Of a DNA stretch of 23,412 bases, positions 13,978 through 22,537 are shown piece by piece. Position 1 is the stretch's first letter, and every line of letters begins with the position of its first letter. Source of the DNA: JACZWL01 sp046756445 (GTDB lineage: Bacteria > Pseudomonadota > Gammaproteobacteria > Steroidobacterales > Woeseiaceae); assembly GCA_046756445.1 (NCBI GenBank), contig JBHHWI010000041.1, positions 1-23,412 on the forward strand, read 5' to 3'. A model generated the notes under the pieces. That model ran no database searches. It was given only the letters and a program-made list of their open reading frames with translations, and was not told where the DNA came from. A program made the position numbers and the translations under genes.

Positions 13978-15345
13978 CTATTCCTCCGCGCCTACCGATC
14001 TGAAATCGACACCCAGCGAGCGCAGTTTTCGATAAAGGTGGGTCCTTTCCATGCCCACGCGCTTGGCGAGCCGGCCGACCTTGCCATCACAGAGAACGAG
14101 TTGCTGCCGAAGATAAGCGCGCTCGAACTGCTCGCGTGCCTCCCTCAACGGCAGCGACAGGAGATCCTGCTTGACCAGAGGCTCGTCGGCCTGTGAAGTC
14201 GCCTCAATTTCTTTTTCGACTTCATCGAGTGTTATTTCTTCGTCGGCGCCTGTCAGCAAAAGCCTGCGAACGAGGCTCTTTACTTCCCGTACATTGTCGG
14301 GCCAGGGATAGTTCCTGAGCCTGTTTTGCGCGGCCACGCCGAATCGCCTGAACGACAGTCCTTCGCTGTCGACGAGTTTGTCGACGTAGTAGCTCAACAG
14401 CTCCGGCACGTCTTCCGCATAGTCCCGCAGCGGCGGCACCCGGACGCTAAGCGTATTGAGATTGGATACCAGTTCCTTTCTCAAGGTCCCGGCTTCGATC
14501 CTGCGCTCGTAATCTGCGTTCGCCGTCGCCAGAACGCGCGCTTTCAGTTTGATGGGCTCATGCCCGCCGCAGCGGACGAGTTCGCCCTGCTCCAATACAC
14601 TCAGAATCAGCTTTTGCGCAAGCTCGTTGAGATCGGTGAGTTCGTCGATGATCAGGGTGCCGTTCTTCGCGCGCTCGAAGTAACCGTTGTGAACCTCGCC
14701 GTCTTTCTCCGTGCCGAAGAGTTGTTCCTCGGCATTACTTACCGTGAGGGAAGCCGCAAGCATGTTGACCAGCGGCCTTTCCGCCCGGTCGCTCAGCGCG
14801 TGAATGTAGCGGGCAAACGCGCCGCGGCCGGTTCCCGCCTCTCCGGTCAGGAGCACGGGTGACTCATGATTGGCGTACTGTTGAACCTTGTCTCTGAGGG
14901 CTTGCATGAGTTTGCTTCGCCCGACAGGGGTCATCAGAGACGGCGGCAGGCGCCTTGCCGTGATCGTTTGCCTTTTCGCCGCCTCGATAGCGCGCTCGAC
15001 CGTTCGCAGGAGCTTCGCGATCGACAGCGGTTTTTCCACAAAGTCGAAAGCACCGAGGCGCGTTGCCTCAACGGCAGTATCCACCGTGCCGTGACCCGAC
15101 ATGATGACCACCGGGCAATCGAGATCACCCTGCTCGGACCACTCCCGAAGGAGGCTGATACCATCGGTATCCGGCATCCAGATGTCGAGCAGAATCAGAT
15201 CGAACTTACCGTCACGCCGGGCTGCGCGCGCCTCGGCGGCGTCGGCCGCGTTGGTTACCTCATAGCCCTCGTCCGACAGAATGTCTTTTATCAGTGTGCG
15301 GATGTCGGCCTCGTCATCGACTACCAGCACTTGGAGTGCGCTCAT
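13978..15345 (-). CDS. ntrX: NtrX response regulator with degenerate AAA+ domain
   Basis: Response regulator of the NtrC family, 455 residues, partner of NtrY. The receiver domain has Asp10/Asp11, phospho-acceptor Asp54, the MSGHGT switch and Lys105. The central AAA+ domain spans about 140-365 and the Fis-type DNA-binding helix-turn-helix about 408-450 (VGRLAKRVGMERTHLYRKLRSLGV). The AAA+ domain is unusual: Walker A reads GEAGTGRG, with Arg174 in place of the catalytic lysine; the sigma-54-contacting GAFTGA loop is replaced by DGEVHN (about 215-220); and the second arginine finger (usually YYRL) is SNL. Walker B LIIDEL remains. It therefore probably binds DNA but does not activate sigma-54 promoters. 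Overlaps ntrY by four bases (ATGA). Confidence 0.92.
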   Translation of the reverse strand: MSALQVLVVDDEADIRTLIKDILSDEGYEVTNAADAAEARAARRDGKFDLILLDIWMPDTDGISLLREWSEQGDLDCPVVIMSGHGTVDTAVEATRLGAFDFVEKPLSIAKLLRTVERAIEAAKRQTITARRLPPSLMTPVGRSKLMQALRDKVQQYANHESPVLLTGEAGTGRGAFARYIHALSDRAERPLVNMLAASLTVSNAEEQLFGTEKDGEVHNGYFERAKNGTLIIDELTDLNELAQKLILSVLEQGELVRCGGHEPIKLKARVLATANADYERRIEAGTLRKELVSNLNTLSVRVPPLRDYAEDVPELLSYYVDKLVDSEGLSFRRFGVAAQNRLRNYPWPDNVREVKSLVRRLLLTGADEEITLDEVEKEIEATSQADEPLVKQDLLSLPLREAREQFERAYLRQQLVLCDGKVGRLAKRVGMERTHLYRKLRSLGVDFRSVGAEE

Positions 15346-17585
15346 GCTCTTTCCCTCCGCTTTTCCGCGCGGCTCGGCAACATCGCCATCATTGCCCCCC
15401 GCGCAGACTCGTTCACGGGCAACTGGATACGGATCACTGCGCCGCCCTCATCCGGATTCTCGGCCTCGACCGTCCCGGCGTGTTCCTCGACCAGCTTCTT
15501 GACGATTGCCAGGCCTAAGCCCGTGCCTTTGGGCTTTGTCGTTACGTATGGATCGAATACCTGGCTCACGGATCCGGTCTTGAAGCCCGGCCCGTTGTCT
15601 TCGACAACGATTTCGACGGCCTCGGCTTCCTGGATTTTCATTTTGCTGATCCGGACCTCGATGTGCCCCTTCTCGTCGCTGTTTTCCAGCGCTTCTATGG
15701 AATTCGTGATCAGGTTATGCAGCATCTGCCGCACTCGACCCATATCAGCCTCGATCTGCGGCAGGGTCGGGTCGGTGTTCAGGACAATCTCGATATCCTT
15801 CTCCTGGGCGCGATACAGATCGACAACCTCGTGTGCGAGCTTGTCGAGGTGGAACACGTTGATGTCGAGGTCCGGCGTGCGTGCGTAATCACTGAACGCG
15901 TTCACCATCTCCTTCATCGCCTCTACCTGCTGCACGATCGTGTGTGTCGCCCGGTCGAGGACCTGCACCTCCTCTTCCGACATCGAATCGATGTACTTGC
16001 GCCGCAGCCGCTCGGCCGACAGTTGTATCGGCGTCAGCGGGTTCTTGATCTCGTGTGCCAGGCGCCTCGCCACTTCGCCCCAGGCTGCGTCTCTCTGCGC
16101 CTGGAGCAACGCCGTGATGTCATCGAAAACGATCACGAATCCGGCCGCATGGTCCTCGTCGCCCGGCAATGTCGTGCAGGCACAGGTCAGTACACGCCGT
16201 CCGACTTCGCCTCGCAACACGATTTGCTCTCTCCATTCGGTTTCGCCGGACTTTAGATGAACCTGCGCCACGTCGACGAACTGCTCGAGCAGCGGCTCAC
16301 CGGCCGCGACATCCGGCAGGTATTCGCCGACCCTGTTCTCGAGATTGAGGTTTAGAATCGCGCCGGAGGCTTGATTGGCGGTGCGGATCTTCAGGTCCGC
16401 CTCGAGTGCGACAACACCGGTCGACAACCTGGCAAGAATGACCGCCAGGTTCGCACGCTCGGCTTCGACCTGTGCCTGACTGAGGCTCGCCTGCCGCCGG
16501 GCTGTCGACAGTCTTTCGGTCATCTCGTTAAACGAGCTGACCAGAAAACCGATCTCGTCCCTCGACGGCGTGGGAAGCCGGGTATCGAAATCACCCTTGG
16601 CGACCGCCTGCGTTCCGGCGACCAGGTTCTGGATCGGCGCGACGAGCCGTCTCGACAGGACAAACGCCCCGTAAACCGATGCCAGCAAGGACAGCATCAA
16701 TACGACCGACAGCGTGAACGTGAATGTCTGCTTCAGTGGCTCGCGCAGGAAGAGGAGCCGTCGGTATTTGCTGTATGCCGTATCCACATTGTTGGCCATT
16801 CGTCCGATTCTCTCCGTAACCGGGAAATGTGCCTGGATGACGCCCAGCGTTTCCGGCCTGCTCCGGTCGCCGAAAGCCACGGCCGTACGGATCTTGAAAC
16901 TGCCCCGTTCTACCGGATCGAGACTCACAAAGGGCCTGTTCTGACTGATCTGCAGCATTACCTCGTCCCTCGGTACCTGAGGCATGCTGCCCGCTGCATG
17001 GTCGGAACTGGTTGCCAGGATCCGCCTGTTTCGGCCAAACACGGTTATCTCGCTCGCGCCGCTCTCCCGCCGCAACATGCTGAGCTCGAAGATGAGCTGA
17101 CGCCCGCTGACCCCCCTCAGGCGGTCCGCAATCTGCATGGTCGTTCGCAGGTTGTCCCGCATTTGTATTCCGAGTGCGGCCTGGCTGAGAGCGAGTGCGT
17201 CGTCGAGGCCTTTTTCGACCTCGACGTTGAACCAGGTATCGATGCCCCGGTTGATGAATTGCATCGAGAAATAGAAAACGACCAGCAGCGGCACCACGGC
17301 GAGCGTGACTGACATGCCGACCATGCGTGCTTTCAGTTTTGCTCCCGGAACGTGGTCGCGGTAGTCGCGCAGCAATCGCGTCAGATTGCCGATGAGGAAT
17401 CCGAGCAGCACGAGCACGCCGGCAACATTGATCAGCAGCATCAGCGTATGCAACCGGTCGAAGTGTTCCGAGTTCTGCGAGGTCAGGCTCAGGAGGAACA
17501 GTGCGCTAAGCACGAGGCCGACGCCAACCACGCCGAGTACCATATAGGCCAGTCTCTTTAGCGTTCGAGTAACCATTCGAACCAT
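15342..17585 (-). CDS. ntrY: NtrY membrane sensor histidine kinase
   Basis: Sensor kinase of the NtrYX two-component system, 747 residues. Membrane helices lie at about 12-34, 48-67 and 88-110. A periplasmic or extracytoplasmic region follows to about 287, then a further helix (288-311), HAMP (312-365) and a PAS-like region (375-490). The HisKA domain carries the phospho-acceptor His511 in RLAHEIKNPLTPIQLSAERL. The ATPase domain has the N box HNLITNSIEAL (623-633), DNGPG (663-667), the F box (VFDPYVTTK) and GTGLGL (687-692). All catalytic motifs are intact, in contrast to its partner's AAA+ domain. NtrYX systems respond to nitrogen, redox or envelope cues depending on lineage. The ATG at 17585 has GGAAAG upstream; 17576 is an alternative. 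It overlaps DUF4390 by 28 bases. Confidence 0.95.
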   Translation of the reverse strand: MVRMVTRTLKRLAYMVLGVVGVGLVLSALFLLSLTSQNSEHFDRLHTLMLLINVAGVLVLLGFLIGNLTRLLRDYRDHVPGAKLKARMVGMSVTLAVVPLLVVFYFSMQFINRGIDTWFNVEVEKGLDDALALSQAALGIQMRDNLRTTMQIADRLRGVSGRQLIFELSMLRRESGASEITVFGRNRRILATSSDHAAGSMPQVPRDEVMLQISQNRPFVSLDPVERGSFKIRTAVAFGDRSRPETLGVIQAHFPVTERIGRMANNVDTAYSKYRRLLFLREPLKQTFTFTLSVVLMLSLLASVYGAFVLSRRLVAPIQNLVAGTQAVAKGDFDTRLPTPSRDEIGFLVSSFNEMTERLSTARRQASLSQAQVEAERANLAVILARLSTGVVALEADLKIRTANQASGAILNLNLENRVGEYLPDVAAGEPLLEQFVDVAQVHLKSGETEWREQIVLRGEVGRRVLTCACTTLPGDEDHAAGFVIVFDDITALLQAQRDAAWGEVARRLAHEIKNPLTPIQLSAERLRRKYIDSMSEEEVQVLDRATHTIVQQVEAMKEMVNAFSDYARTPDLDINVFHLDKLAHEVVDLYRAQEKDIEIVLNTDPTLPQIEADMGRVRQMLHNLITNSIEALENSDEKGHIEVRISKMKIQEAEAVEIVVEDNGPGFKTGSVSQVFDPYVTTKPKGTGLGLAIVKKLVEEHAGTVEAENPDEGGAVIRIQLPVNESARGAMMAMLPSRAEKRRERA

Positions 17586-18145
17586 TCACTTTCCAGCTGC
17601 CACTGGTCCCGCCAGAAAAACAGTATGCGCAGTGGGGCCGGATATTGTTCCGTGCTCAACCTCGCGCGCAGGCGAATGCGGTATCTCTTGTCCGCCTCGA
17701 GAATCGCGTCGTCGATGACCGGCAGCCCCTGGATCCGGCCGAGGTTATTCAGCGCCGAGTAAAGTGTCGCAAATGAATCCTGGTCGCCGCTGTTCAGGTT
17801 TCTGACTATGTAGCGCTGACTCAGCGGGCGATACTCGAGTTCATAGCTGACGACAAGCTCCGCATCCGTCGAATCGGGGATGAATCTCCGTATCCGGATG
17901 ACTTCGAGTTTGAGTTCTATTCTGAGTGCGACCCCACTCGCGAGCGCATCGAGCGCCTCGTCGCTCAGCACGAGCTGGAGACGGGATTCGAGCACGTGCA
18001 CGCCTTCGACCAGGGCCGTCGAAGCCGATCGCACGTCGAAGTAGCCGGCGCGATCAGGCCCTTCCTGTGCCTCGGCCGGCATCGGCGTTGTTATCAGGCT
18101 GCCGATCAGAATCAAAACCAGCCCGCCAGTCAGTTTTCCCGTCAT
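17558..18145 (-). CDS. DUF4390 domain exported protein
   Basis: Predicted exported protein of 195 residues with a signal peptide (MTGKLTGG, hydrophobic LVLILIGSLITT, cleavage after AEA near residue 26). The mature part matches DUF4390 in style and position: FDVRSASTALVEGVHVLESRLQLVLS, DALASGVALRIELKLEVIR, and a C-terminal RILFFWRDQWQLESEWFEW. The family is regularly found between rsmB and ntrY and is proposed to be linked to NtrY signalling; its biochemical role is not known. The ATG at 18145 lies seven bases after the rsmB stop; a TTG at 18160 overlapping rsmB would give five more residues and sits next to GGAAAAGG. The 3' end overlaps ntrY, implying co-translation. Confidence 0.87.
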   Translation of the reverse strand: MTGKLTGGLVLILIGSLITTPMPAEAQEGPDRAGYFDVRSASTALVEGVHVLESRLQLVLSDEALDALASGVALRIELKLEVIRIRRFIPDSTDAELVVSYELEYRPLSQRYIVRNLNSGDQDSFATLYSALNNLGRIQGLPVIDDAILEADKRYRIRLRARLSTEQYPAPLRILFFWRDQWQLESEWFEWLLER

Positions 18146-18152
18146 ATTGTCG

Positions 18153-19499
18153 CTAGCCAACCTTTTCCAGACACGCGTAATAAAAGCCGTCGAGATCCCG
18201 GCAACCGGGCAGGATCTGATATCCGCATGTCTTACGCTGCATTAGATCGCGGATGTTGCTATTGGGCAACACATCGTTTTCCCGGGCGCCCGCCCGTGTG
18301 TCCAGAAATTCCCCCACCACGTCGTCATTCTCCGCTGTAAGGACCGAGCAGGTCACATAGAGCAACTGGCCGTTCGCCGCCAGGAGCGGCCAGAGCGCAG
18401 CCAGAAGGGTCTGCTGCGACCCGGCCAGCCTCTCGATGTCCTCCGGCCGCCGCAAAAGCTTGATGTCCGGATGGCGGCGAATGACGCCGCTGGCCGAACA
18501 CGGCGCATCCAGGAGAATCCTGTCGAACTGCACGCCGTCCCACCACTCATCAGGATTTGATGCATCTGCCGCAACAAGCGTTGCGGCCAGCCCCAGCCGG
18601 GCGAGATTCTCGCGGACCCTTTCGAGCCGCTCCTCATCCAGATCCACGGCTGTTAGATCGGCGCCCGGACCCGCTAGTTCCAGGAGTTGCCCGGCTTTCC
18701 CGCCGGGAGCGGCGCAGGCATCGAGGATCCGCCCGCCGCCGCCCCGGAGCAGCCACGGCCCGGCCAGTTGTGCGGCGGCGTCCTGGACGGAAACCCGGCC
18801 GTCGGAGAAGCCGGGCAGGTCACCGACAAGCCTGGGCCTTTCCAGCCTGAGGGCCTGATCGAATCCCGAGATGACGCCGTTGGATCGACTTTCTCCTCCG
18901 GATCCCTCATGCTCGGCGAGTTCCTCGATGTAGGCCTCGGGAGACTGACGGTTGACGTTGACCCTGAGCCACATTGGCGGCTGCGAATTGCCGGCCTGAA
19001 CGATCTCACGCCAATTCTCCGGCCAATCGCTTCGAAATCGCTCGATCAGCCACGCCGGATGCGAATAACGCGCCTCGTCAGTGGAAGGTTCCCTTGCCTG
19101 CACGTTTTTGCGCAGGAAATTCCTCAGCACGGCGTTGATCAGTGACGCGTACTTCGGCCGCCGCAGGACCCGGGCTGCCTCGACAGTCATGGAGACCGCC
19201 GCGTGATCCGGTATCCGGGTATCGGTTAACTGATAAATGCCAACGGCAAGAAGCGACTCGATGACACTATCGCGTGCTTTGAGCGGCCTGTCGAGCAAGC
19301 TGCCCAGCTGCCAGCGAAGGCGGAAGTAAAATCGGATCGTCCCGTAACAGAGAGCCCGTGCCAGGCTCCGCTCTGACGGGCTTATCCCTGACTCCACTCC
19401 GGCGATCGCGGCATCGAGTGATCGGCCCCGCATGGCGACCGCATCGACGGCCTGCGCCACCCGGGCCCGGGTCCGCGCGCCTGTCTTGTGTGCATCCAT
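18153..19499 (-). CDS. rsmB: 16S rRNA (cytosine-967-C5)-methyltransferase RsmB
   Basis: SAM-dependent methyltransferase that makes m5C967 in 16S rRNA; 448 residues. The N-terminal NusB-like RNA-binding domain spans about 1-140 (including SLARALCYGTIRFYFRLRW and SLINAVLRNFLRK). The catalytic domain has motif I LDACAAPGGKAGQLLEL (259-275), AVDLDEERLERVRENLARLG, motif IV DAPCSASG (331-338, Cys334) and motif VI YVTCSV with the nucleophile Cys384. Both cysteines of the m5C mechanism are present. The ATG at 19499 shares one base with the fmt stop (TGATG), so translation is coupled; a TTG one codon earlier is less likely. Complete and ordinary. Confidence 0.96.
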   Translation of the reverse strand: MDAHKTGARTRARVAQAVDAVAMRGRSLDAAIAGVESGISPSERSLARALCYGTIRFYFRLRWQLGSLLDRPLKARDSVIESLLAVGIYQLTDTRIPDHAAVSMTVEAARVLRRPKYASLINAVLRNFLRKNVQAREPSTDEARYSHPAWLIERFRSDWPENWREIVQAGNSQPPMWLRVNVNRQSPEAYIEELAEHEGSGGESRSNGVISGFDQALRLERPRLVGDLPGFSDGRVSVQDAAAQLAGPWLLRGGGGRILDACAAPGGKAGQLLELAGPGADLTAVDLDEERLERVRENLARLGLAATLVAADASNPDEWWDGVQFDRILLDAPCSASGVIRRHPDIKLLRRPEDIERLAGSQQTLLAALWPLLAANGQLLYVTCSVLTAENDDVVGEFLDTRAGARENDVLPNSNIRDLMQRKTCGYQILPGCRDLDGFYYACLEKVG

Positions 19500-20431
19500 C
19501 AATCCAGGCGCTTGCCCGTTACAGGCGCCTGGCCGGCGAACTCCGCGGCACTGACTTTTCGACGGCCCGGCCGCTGCAGCTCGAGCATGCGCAAGACACC
19601 TTCCCCGCAGGCAACATCGATACCGTCATGCCCCGCGGCGATCACGGCGCCAATCGATCCGCCCTGTCCCTCGACCGGTTCCGCCGACCAGCACTTTATC
19701 TGCTCGCCGTCCAACTCGAAAAAAGCACCAGGTGCCGGGTTGTAGGCCCGCACCTGCCGTGCCAGTTCAGCGGCAGTCTTGCGCCAGTCCATTGCGGAAT
19801 CACCCTTCCGGATCTTGCCGGCATAGGTCGCCTGACTGTCGTCCTGTGACTCAGGCTGCACTTTGCCGGCGAGGATGTCGGGCAGATGCTCGCAAAGCAT
19901 GTCGCTGCCCAACCCGGCCAGGCGGTCGTGCAGCTCACCCGCGGTTTCGGTATCACCGATACGAAGCGTCCGCTGCGCGAATACCGGACCGCTGTCGAGT
20001 TCTGCGGTCATCTGCATAAGACTGATGCCGGTTAGCTCGTCTCCCGCGAGTATCGCCGCCTGAATCGGGGCGGCGCCGCGCCAGCGGGGCAGGAGAGATG
20101 CATGAACGTTGAGGCAACCGCGCCCTGGCAGGTCGAGAATGGCCTGCGGCAGGATGAGGCCGTATGCAGCCACGATCATCAGGTCGGCATTAAACCCCGC
20201 AATCTCGGAAACGACCTCCGCGTCCCTGAGCGACACCGGTTGGTGAACCGGGATGTCTTTTTCGACTGCGAACGCTTTGACGGGGCTCGGGCGCAGTTTC
20301 CTCCCCCTGCCCGCGGGCCTGTCGGGCTGGGTATAGACGGCAAGCGGCGTTTTTCCCCGATCGACCAGCGCGCTCAACGACGCAAGCGCGAAATCCGGCG
20401 TGCCGGCAAACAGGATTCTTCCGCCATTCAT
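19499..20431 (-). CDS. fmt: Methionyl-tRNA formyltransferase
   Basis: Transfers a formyl group from 10-formyl-tetrahydrofolate to initiator Met-tRNA; 310 residues. The N-terminal formyltransferase domain shows RILFAGTPDFA (5-15), the signature SLLPRWRGAAPIQ (112-124), and catalytic Asn108, His110 and Asp146 (CLNVHAS; ELDSGPV). The C-terminal tRNA-contacting domain includes AYNPAPGAFFELDGEQIK. Length is typical. The ATG at 20431 fits the conserved N-terminus. It lies between def (30 bases upstream) and rsmB (one-base overlap) in the classical def-fmt-rsmB order. Confidence 0.97.
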   Translation of the reverse strand: MNGGRILFAGTPDFALASLSALVDRGKTPLAVYTQPDRPAGRGRKLRPSPVKAFAVEKDIPVHQPVSLRDAEVVSEIAGFNADLMIVAAYGLILPQAILDLPGRGCLNVHASLLPRWRGAAPIQAAILAGDELTGISLMQMTAELDSGPVFAQRTLRIGDTETAGELHDRLAGLGSDMLCEHLPDILAGKVQPESQDDSQATYAGKIRKGDSAMDWRKTAAELARQVRAYNPAPGAFFELDGEQIKCWSAEPVEGQGGSIGAVIAAGHDGIDVACGEGVLRMLELQRPGRRKVSAAEFAGQAPVTGKRLD

Positions 20432-20461
20432 AGACTGGTTCGAATCCGTGAGTATCGTTGG

Positions 20462-20983
20462 CTAAAGGACCGCGGCCTCGGCCGGTTGTTGCCTCCGGTC
20501 CTTCAGCAGCTTCTTGCGAATTTTCTGTCGCTTGGCCTCGGACAGGTAATCGACGAACAGCTTGCCGTTCAGATGATCGATTTCATGCTGAATACAAACA
20601 GCCAGCAAGCCCTCGACAACCTTTTCAGTCGTGTCTCCCCGGCGATCGAGATACCGGACACGAATGTGTTCGGCGCGTTCGACCTCCTCGAAGTAGCCGG
20701 GCACGGACAGGCAGCCCTCTTCCGTGACCGCGACGCCGTCCTTCTCGAGTATCTCCGGGTTGATCAACACCTGCGGATCGTCTTTCTCGGTAGAAGTGTC
20801 TGCCACGAGCAGGCGCTTGTGCACGTCCACCTGGGTTGCCGCCAGGCCGATGCCCGGTGCGGCATACATCGTCTCGAACATATCGCGGATCAAAGCCCTG
20901 AGTTCATCGTCCAGACGCTCTACCGGTGCCGCCTTTTTTCTGAGCCTCGGATCCGGAAACTCCAGAATAGTCAGTAATGCCAT
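20462..20983 (-). CDS. def: Peptide deformylase
   Basis: Iron or zinc hydrolase that removes the N-formyl group from nascent proteins; 173 residues. The three family motifs are intact: GIGLAATQ (44-51), EGCLS with Cys91 (89-93) and QHEIDHLNG with His133, Glu134 and His137 (132-140). Together with Fmt it completes the formylation cycle. The start is supported by GAGGA just before the ATG at 20983. First gene of the leftward def-fmt-rsmB-DUF4390-ntrY-ntrX run, divergent from the LysM gene. The spacer upstream (20984-21189) is notably A/T-rich near def, fitting a promoter region, but no leftward -35/-10 pair stands out. Confidence 0.97.
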   Translation of the reverse strand: MALLTILEFPDPRLRKKAAPVERLDDELRALIRDMFETMYAAPGIGLAATQVDVHKRLLVADTSTEKDDPQVLINPEILEKDGVAVTEEGCLSVPGYFEEVERAEHIRVRYLDRRGDTTEKVVEGLLAVCIQHEIDHLNGKLFVDYLSEAKRQKIRKKLLKDRRQQPAEAAVL

Positions 20984-21124
20984 AAATCCTCGAGTCGATA
21001 CTCTTGTGAATTGCTACAAAATGCACCTAAATTTTTGACTTTATTGAATAAGATGACGGACAATGCCGCCAGAAAATCAGCCTGCCAGACCCGAAACGGG
21101 CCGGAATTGTGACGCGTTTGGCAG

Positions 21125-21152
21125 CCTGACGGGCGTCGACACGACATATTAT
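21125..21152 (+). promoter_or_regulatory. Candidate promoter for LysM gene
   Basis: A good -10-like TATTAT (21147-21152, 5 of 6) lies 38 bases before the likely LysM start. The best -35-like hexamer at usable spacing is CCTGAC (21125-21130, 16-base spacer), which is poor. A stronger TTGGCA at 21118-21123 is too far away (23 bases). Only the -10 part is convincing. The rest of 20984-21189 holds no other recognisable element. Confidence 0.3.
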
Positions 21153-21189
21153 AGCAACGCCTGCCCGCTGGCAGGTTCAGACCATCTTG

Positions 21190-22431
21190 ATGGAGCATCC
21201 GTCGATCATGTCATTCAGCATATGTTGCCTGAAAAGCAGTCTACGACTGACCGCCATCGCGCTGGCCGTATCGGTGGCCGGCTGCGGTATGAATCCGTTC
21301 TCAGATGACGACGAGGCTCCGGCGCCAATCCAGCGAACGACCGGCTCATCGCCCAGCGGTTCCTCATCGATAGACGGCGGGGTGAGCCAGACCACTCACG
21401 AACCCAGGCTCGTGCTGGTCGAGGAAGCGCCGACCCGGGTACCGCTCGCCGAGGGCCACCCCGACGAATATACGGTACAGGACGGAGATACGCTCTGGGA
21501 TATCGCGGCAACGTTTTTGAGAGACCCGTGGTATTGGCCGGAAGTCTGGTATGTGAATCCCCAGATCGAGAACCCCCATCTCATCTTTCCCGGCGACATA
21601 TTGTCCCTGGTGTACATCGATGGCCGGCCGCGCGTGACCACGACAATGCGGGGCGCCACTTACAAGATGTCTCCTGCTGCAAGAGTGACGCCCTTGAGCG
21701 AAGCTGTCACGAGCATTCCTTATGAGCAGATCGATGCCTTCCTGTCCAAGGGGCTCGTGCTCGAAAGAGGCCAGGCCGAAAGGCTCCCGTATATCGTCGG
21801 GACACGCGGCGACCACATGATCGCAGCTGCCGGCAATGAGGTCTACGTGCGCGGTGGTGTTGCATCGCAGCCCGGCGCCCGATACAGCGTTGTCCACATT
21901 GGCGACCGGTTACGCGATCCGGAGGATGACGATATCGTGGGATATCAGGGCATATATGTCGGTGAAGGGATGATGGCCCGCGGCGGAGACCCGGCGACTG
22001 TTGCACTGATAGATACCAATCGTGAAGCGTTGAACGGCGACCGCCTGCTTCCCGAAACTGTGGACATTCCGCTGAATTTCTTCCCGAAAGCTCCCGATAT
22101 TCAGGTTGACGGCAAGATCATCTCGGTAGTAGATGGCGTATCGATGATCGGTCAGTATCAGGTCGTGGTCATTAACCGCGGCGCAAGAAACGGGCTCGCA
22201 CCAGGGGATGTTCTGACCGTATTCCAGGCCGGCCAAGTCGTTCGGGACCGTTACGCGGGTGGCTCTTTGTTCGGGGGCACCAACAGGTTTGCCGGCGGCA
22301 AGGTCAAATTACCCGATGAAGAGGCCGGCACAGTCATGATATTCAAGGTATATGACCGTATCGGCTACGGGCTCGTGATGGAGGCAACCACCCCGATTCA
22401 CGTACTCGACGCCGTGCGCAACCCCTACTGA
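21190..22431 (+). CDS. LysM-domain lipoprotein
   Basis: Predicted lipoprotein of 413 residues from the ATG at 21190. The signal peptide (KSSLRLTAIALAVSVAGC) ends in lipobox VAGC with Cys32. A Ser/Gly-rich linker follows, then one LysM peptidoglycan-binding domain at about 93-143 (EYTVQDGDTLWDIAATFLRDPWYWPEVWYVNPQIENPHLIFPGDIL). The remaining 270 residues (RGGVASQPGARYSVVHIGDRLRDPE..., GLAPGDVLTVFQ) resemble the long C-terminal region of dprA-linked LysM proteins; function unknown. It likely tethers outer membrane to murein. Start choice is uncertain: an ATG at 21208 has GGAG 12 bases upstream and would still give a complete signal peptide. Ends before a strong terminator. Confidence 0.9.
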   Translation: MEHPSIMSFSICCLKSSLRLTAIALAVSVAGCGMNPFSDDDEAPAPIQRTTGSSPSGSSSIDGGVSQTTHEPRLVLVEEAPTRVPLAEGHPDEYTVQDGDTLWDIAATFLRDPWYWPEVWYVNPQIENPHLIFPGDILSLVYIDGRPRVTTTMRGATYKMSPAARVTPLSEAVTSIPYEQIDAFLSKGLVLERGQAERLPYIVGTRGDHMIAAAGNEVYVRGGVASQPGARYSVVHIGDRLRDPEDDDIVGYQGIYVGEGMMARGGDPATVALIDTNREALNGDRLLPETVDIPLNFFPKAPDIQVDGKIISVVDGVSMIGQYQVVVINRGARNGLAPGDVLTVFQAGQVVRDRYAGGSLFGGTNRFAGGKVKLPDEEAGTVMIFKVYDRIGYGLVMEATTPIHVLDAVRNPY

Positions 22432-22448
22432 TCAAAGCCTGATAACGG

Positions 22449-22486
22449 GCCGGCACGCATTAAGGGGTGCCGGCTCGTTTTTTTTT
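22449..22486 (+). terminator. Intrinsic terminator after LysM gene
   Basis: GCCGGCAC (22449-22456) pairs perfectly with GTGCCGGC (22467-22474) around a 10-base loop, followed after three bases by nine T (22478-22486). It begins 17 bases after the LysM stop. This is the clearest intrinsic terminator in the window and separates the LysM gene from dprA. Confidence 0.92.
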
Positions 22487-22492
22487 GCCCCG

Positions 22493-22519
22493 GGGGACGG
22501 ACCCCCGGGGTCCGTCCCC
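22493..22519. repeat. 27-bp perfect GC-rich palindrome, REP-like
   Basis: GGGGACGGACCCC (22493-22505) and its exact reverse complement GGGGTCCGTCCCC (22507-22519) flank a single C. The GGGG-[AT]-C-x-G-x pattern resembles the cores at 5411-5423 and 13497-13509, so it may be another branch of the same REP-like family. It lies between the LysM terminator and the ribosome site of dprA (AGGGGG, 22528-22533). It could fold in the dprA leader RNA. Confidence 0.8.
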
Positions 22520-22537
22520 GAGATGTCAGGGGGTTAG

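Noticed and set aside
20437..20449. GGTTCGAATCC, identical to a tRNA T-loop consensus, between def and fmt
   Set aside because: The flanking bases form at most a few T-stem pairs, and no anticodon arm, acceptor stem or CCA end is present in the 30-base gap, so it is neither a tRNA nor a supported attachment site.
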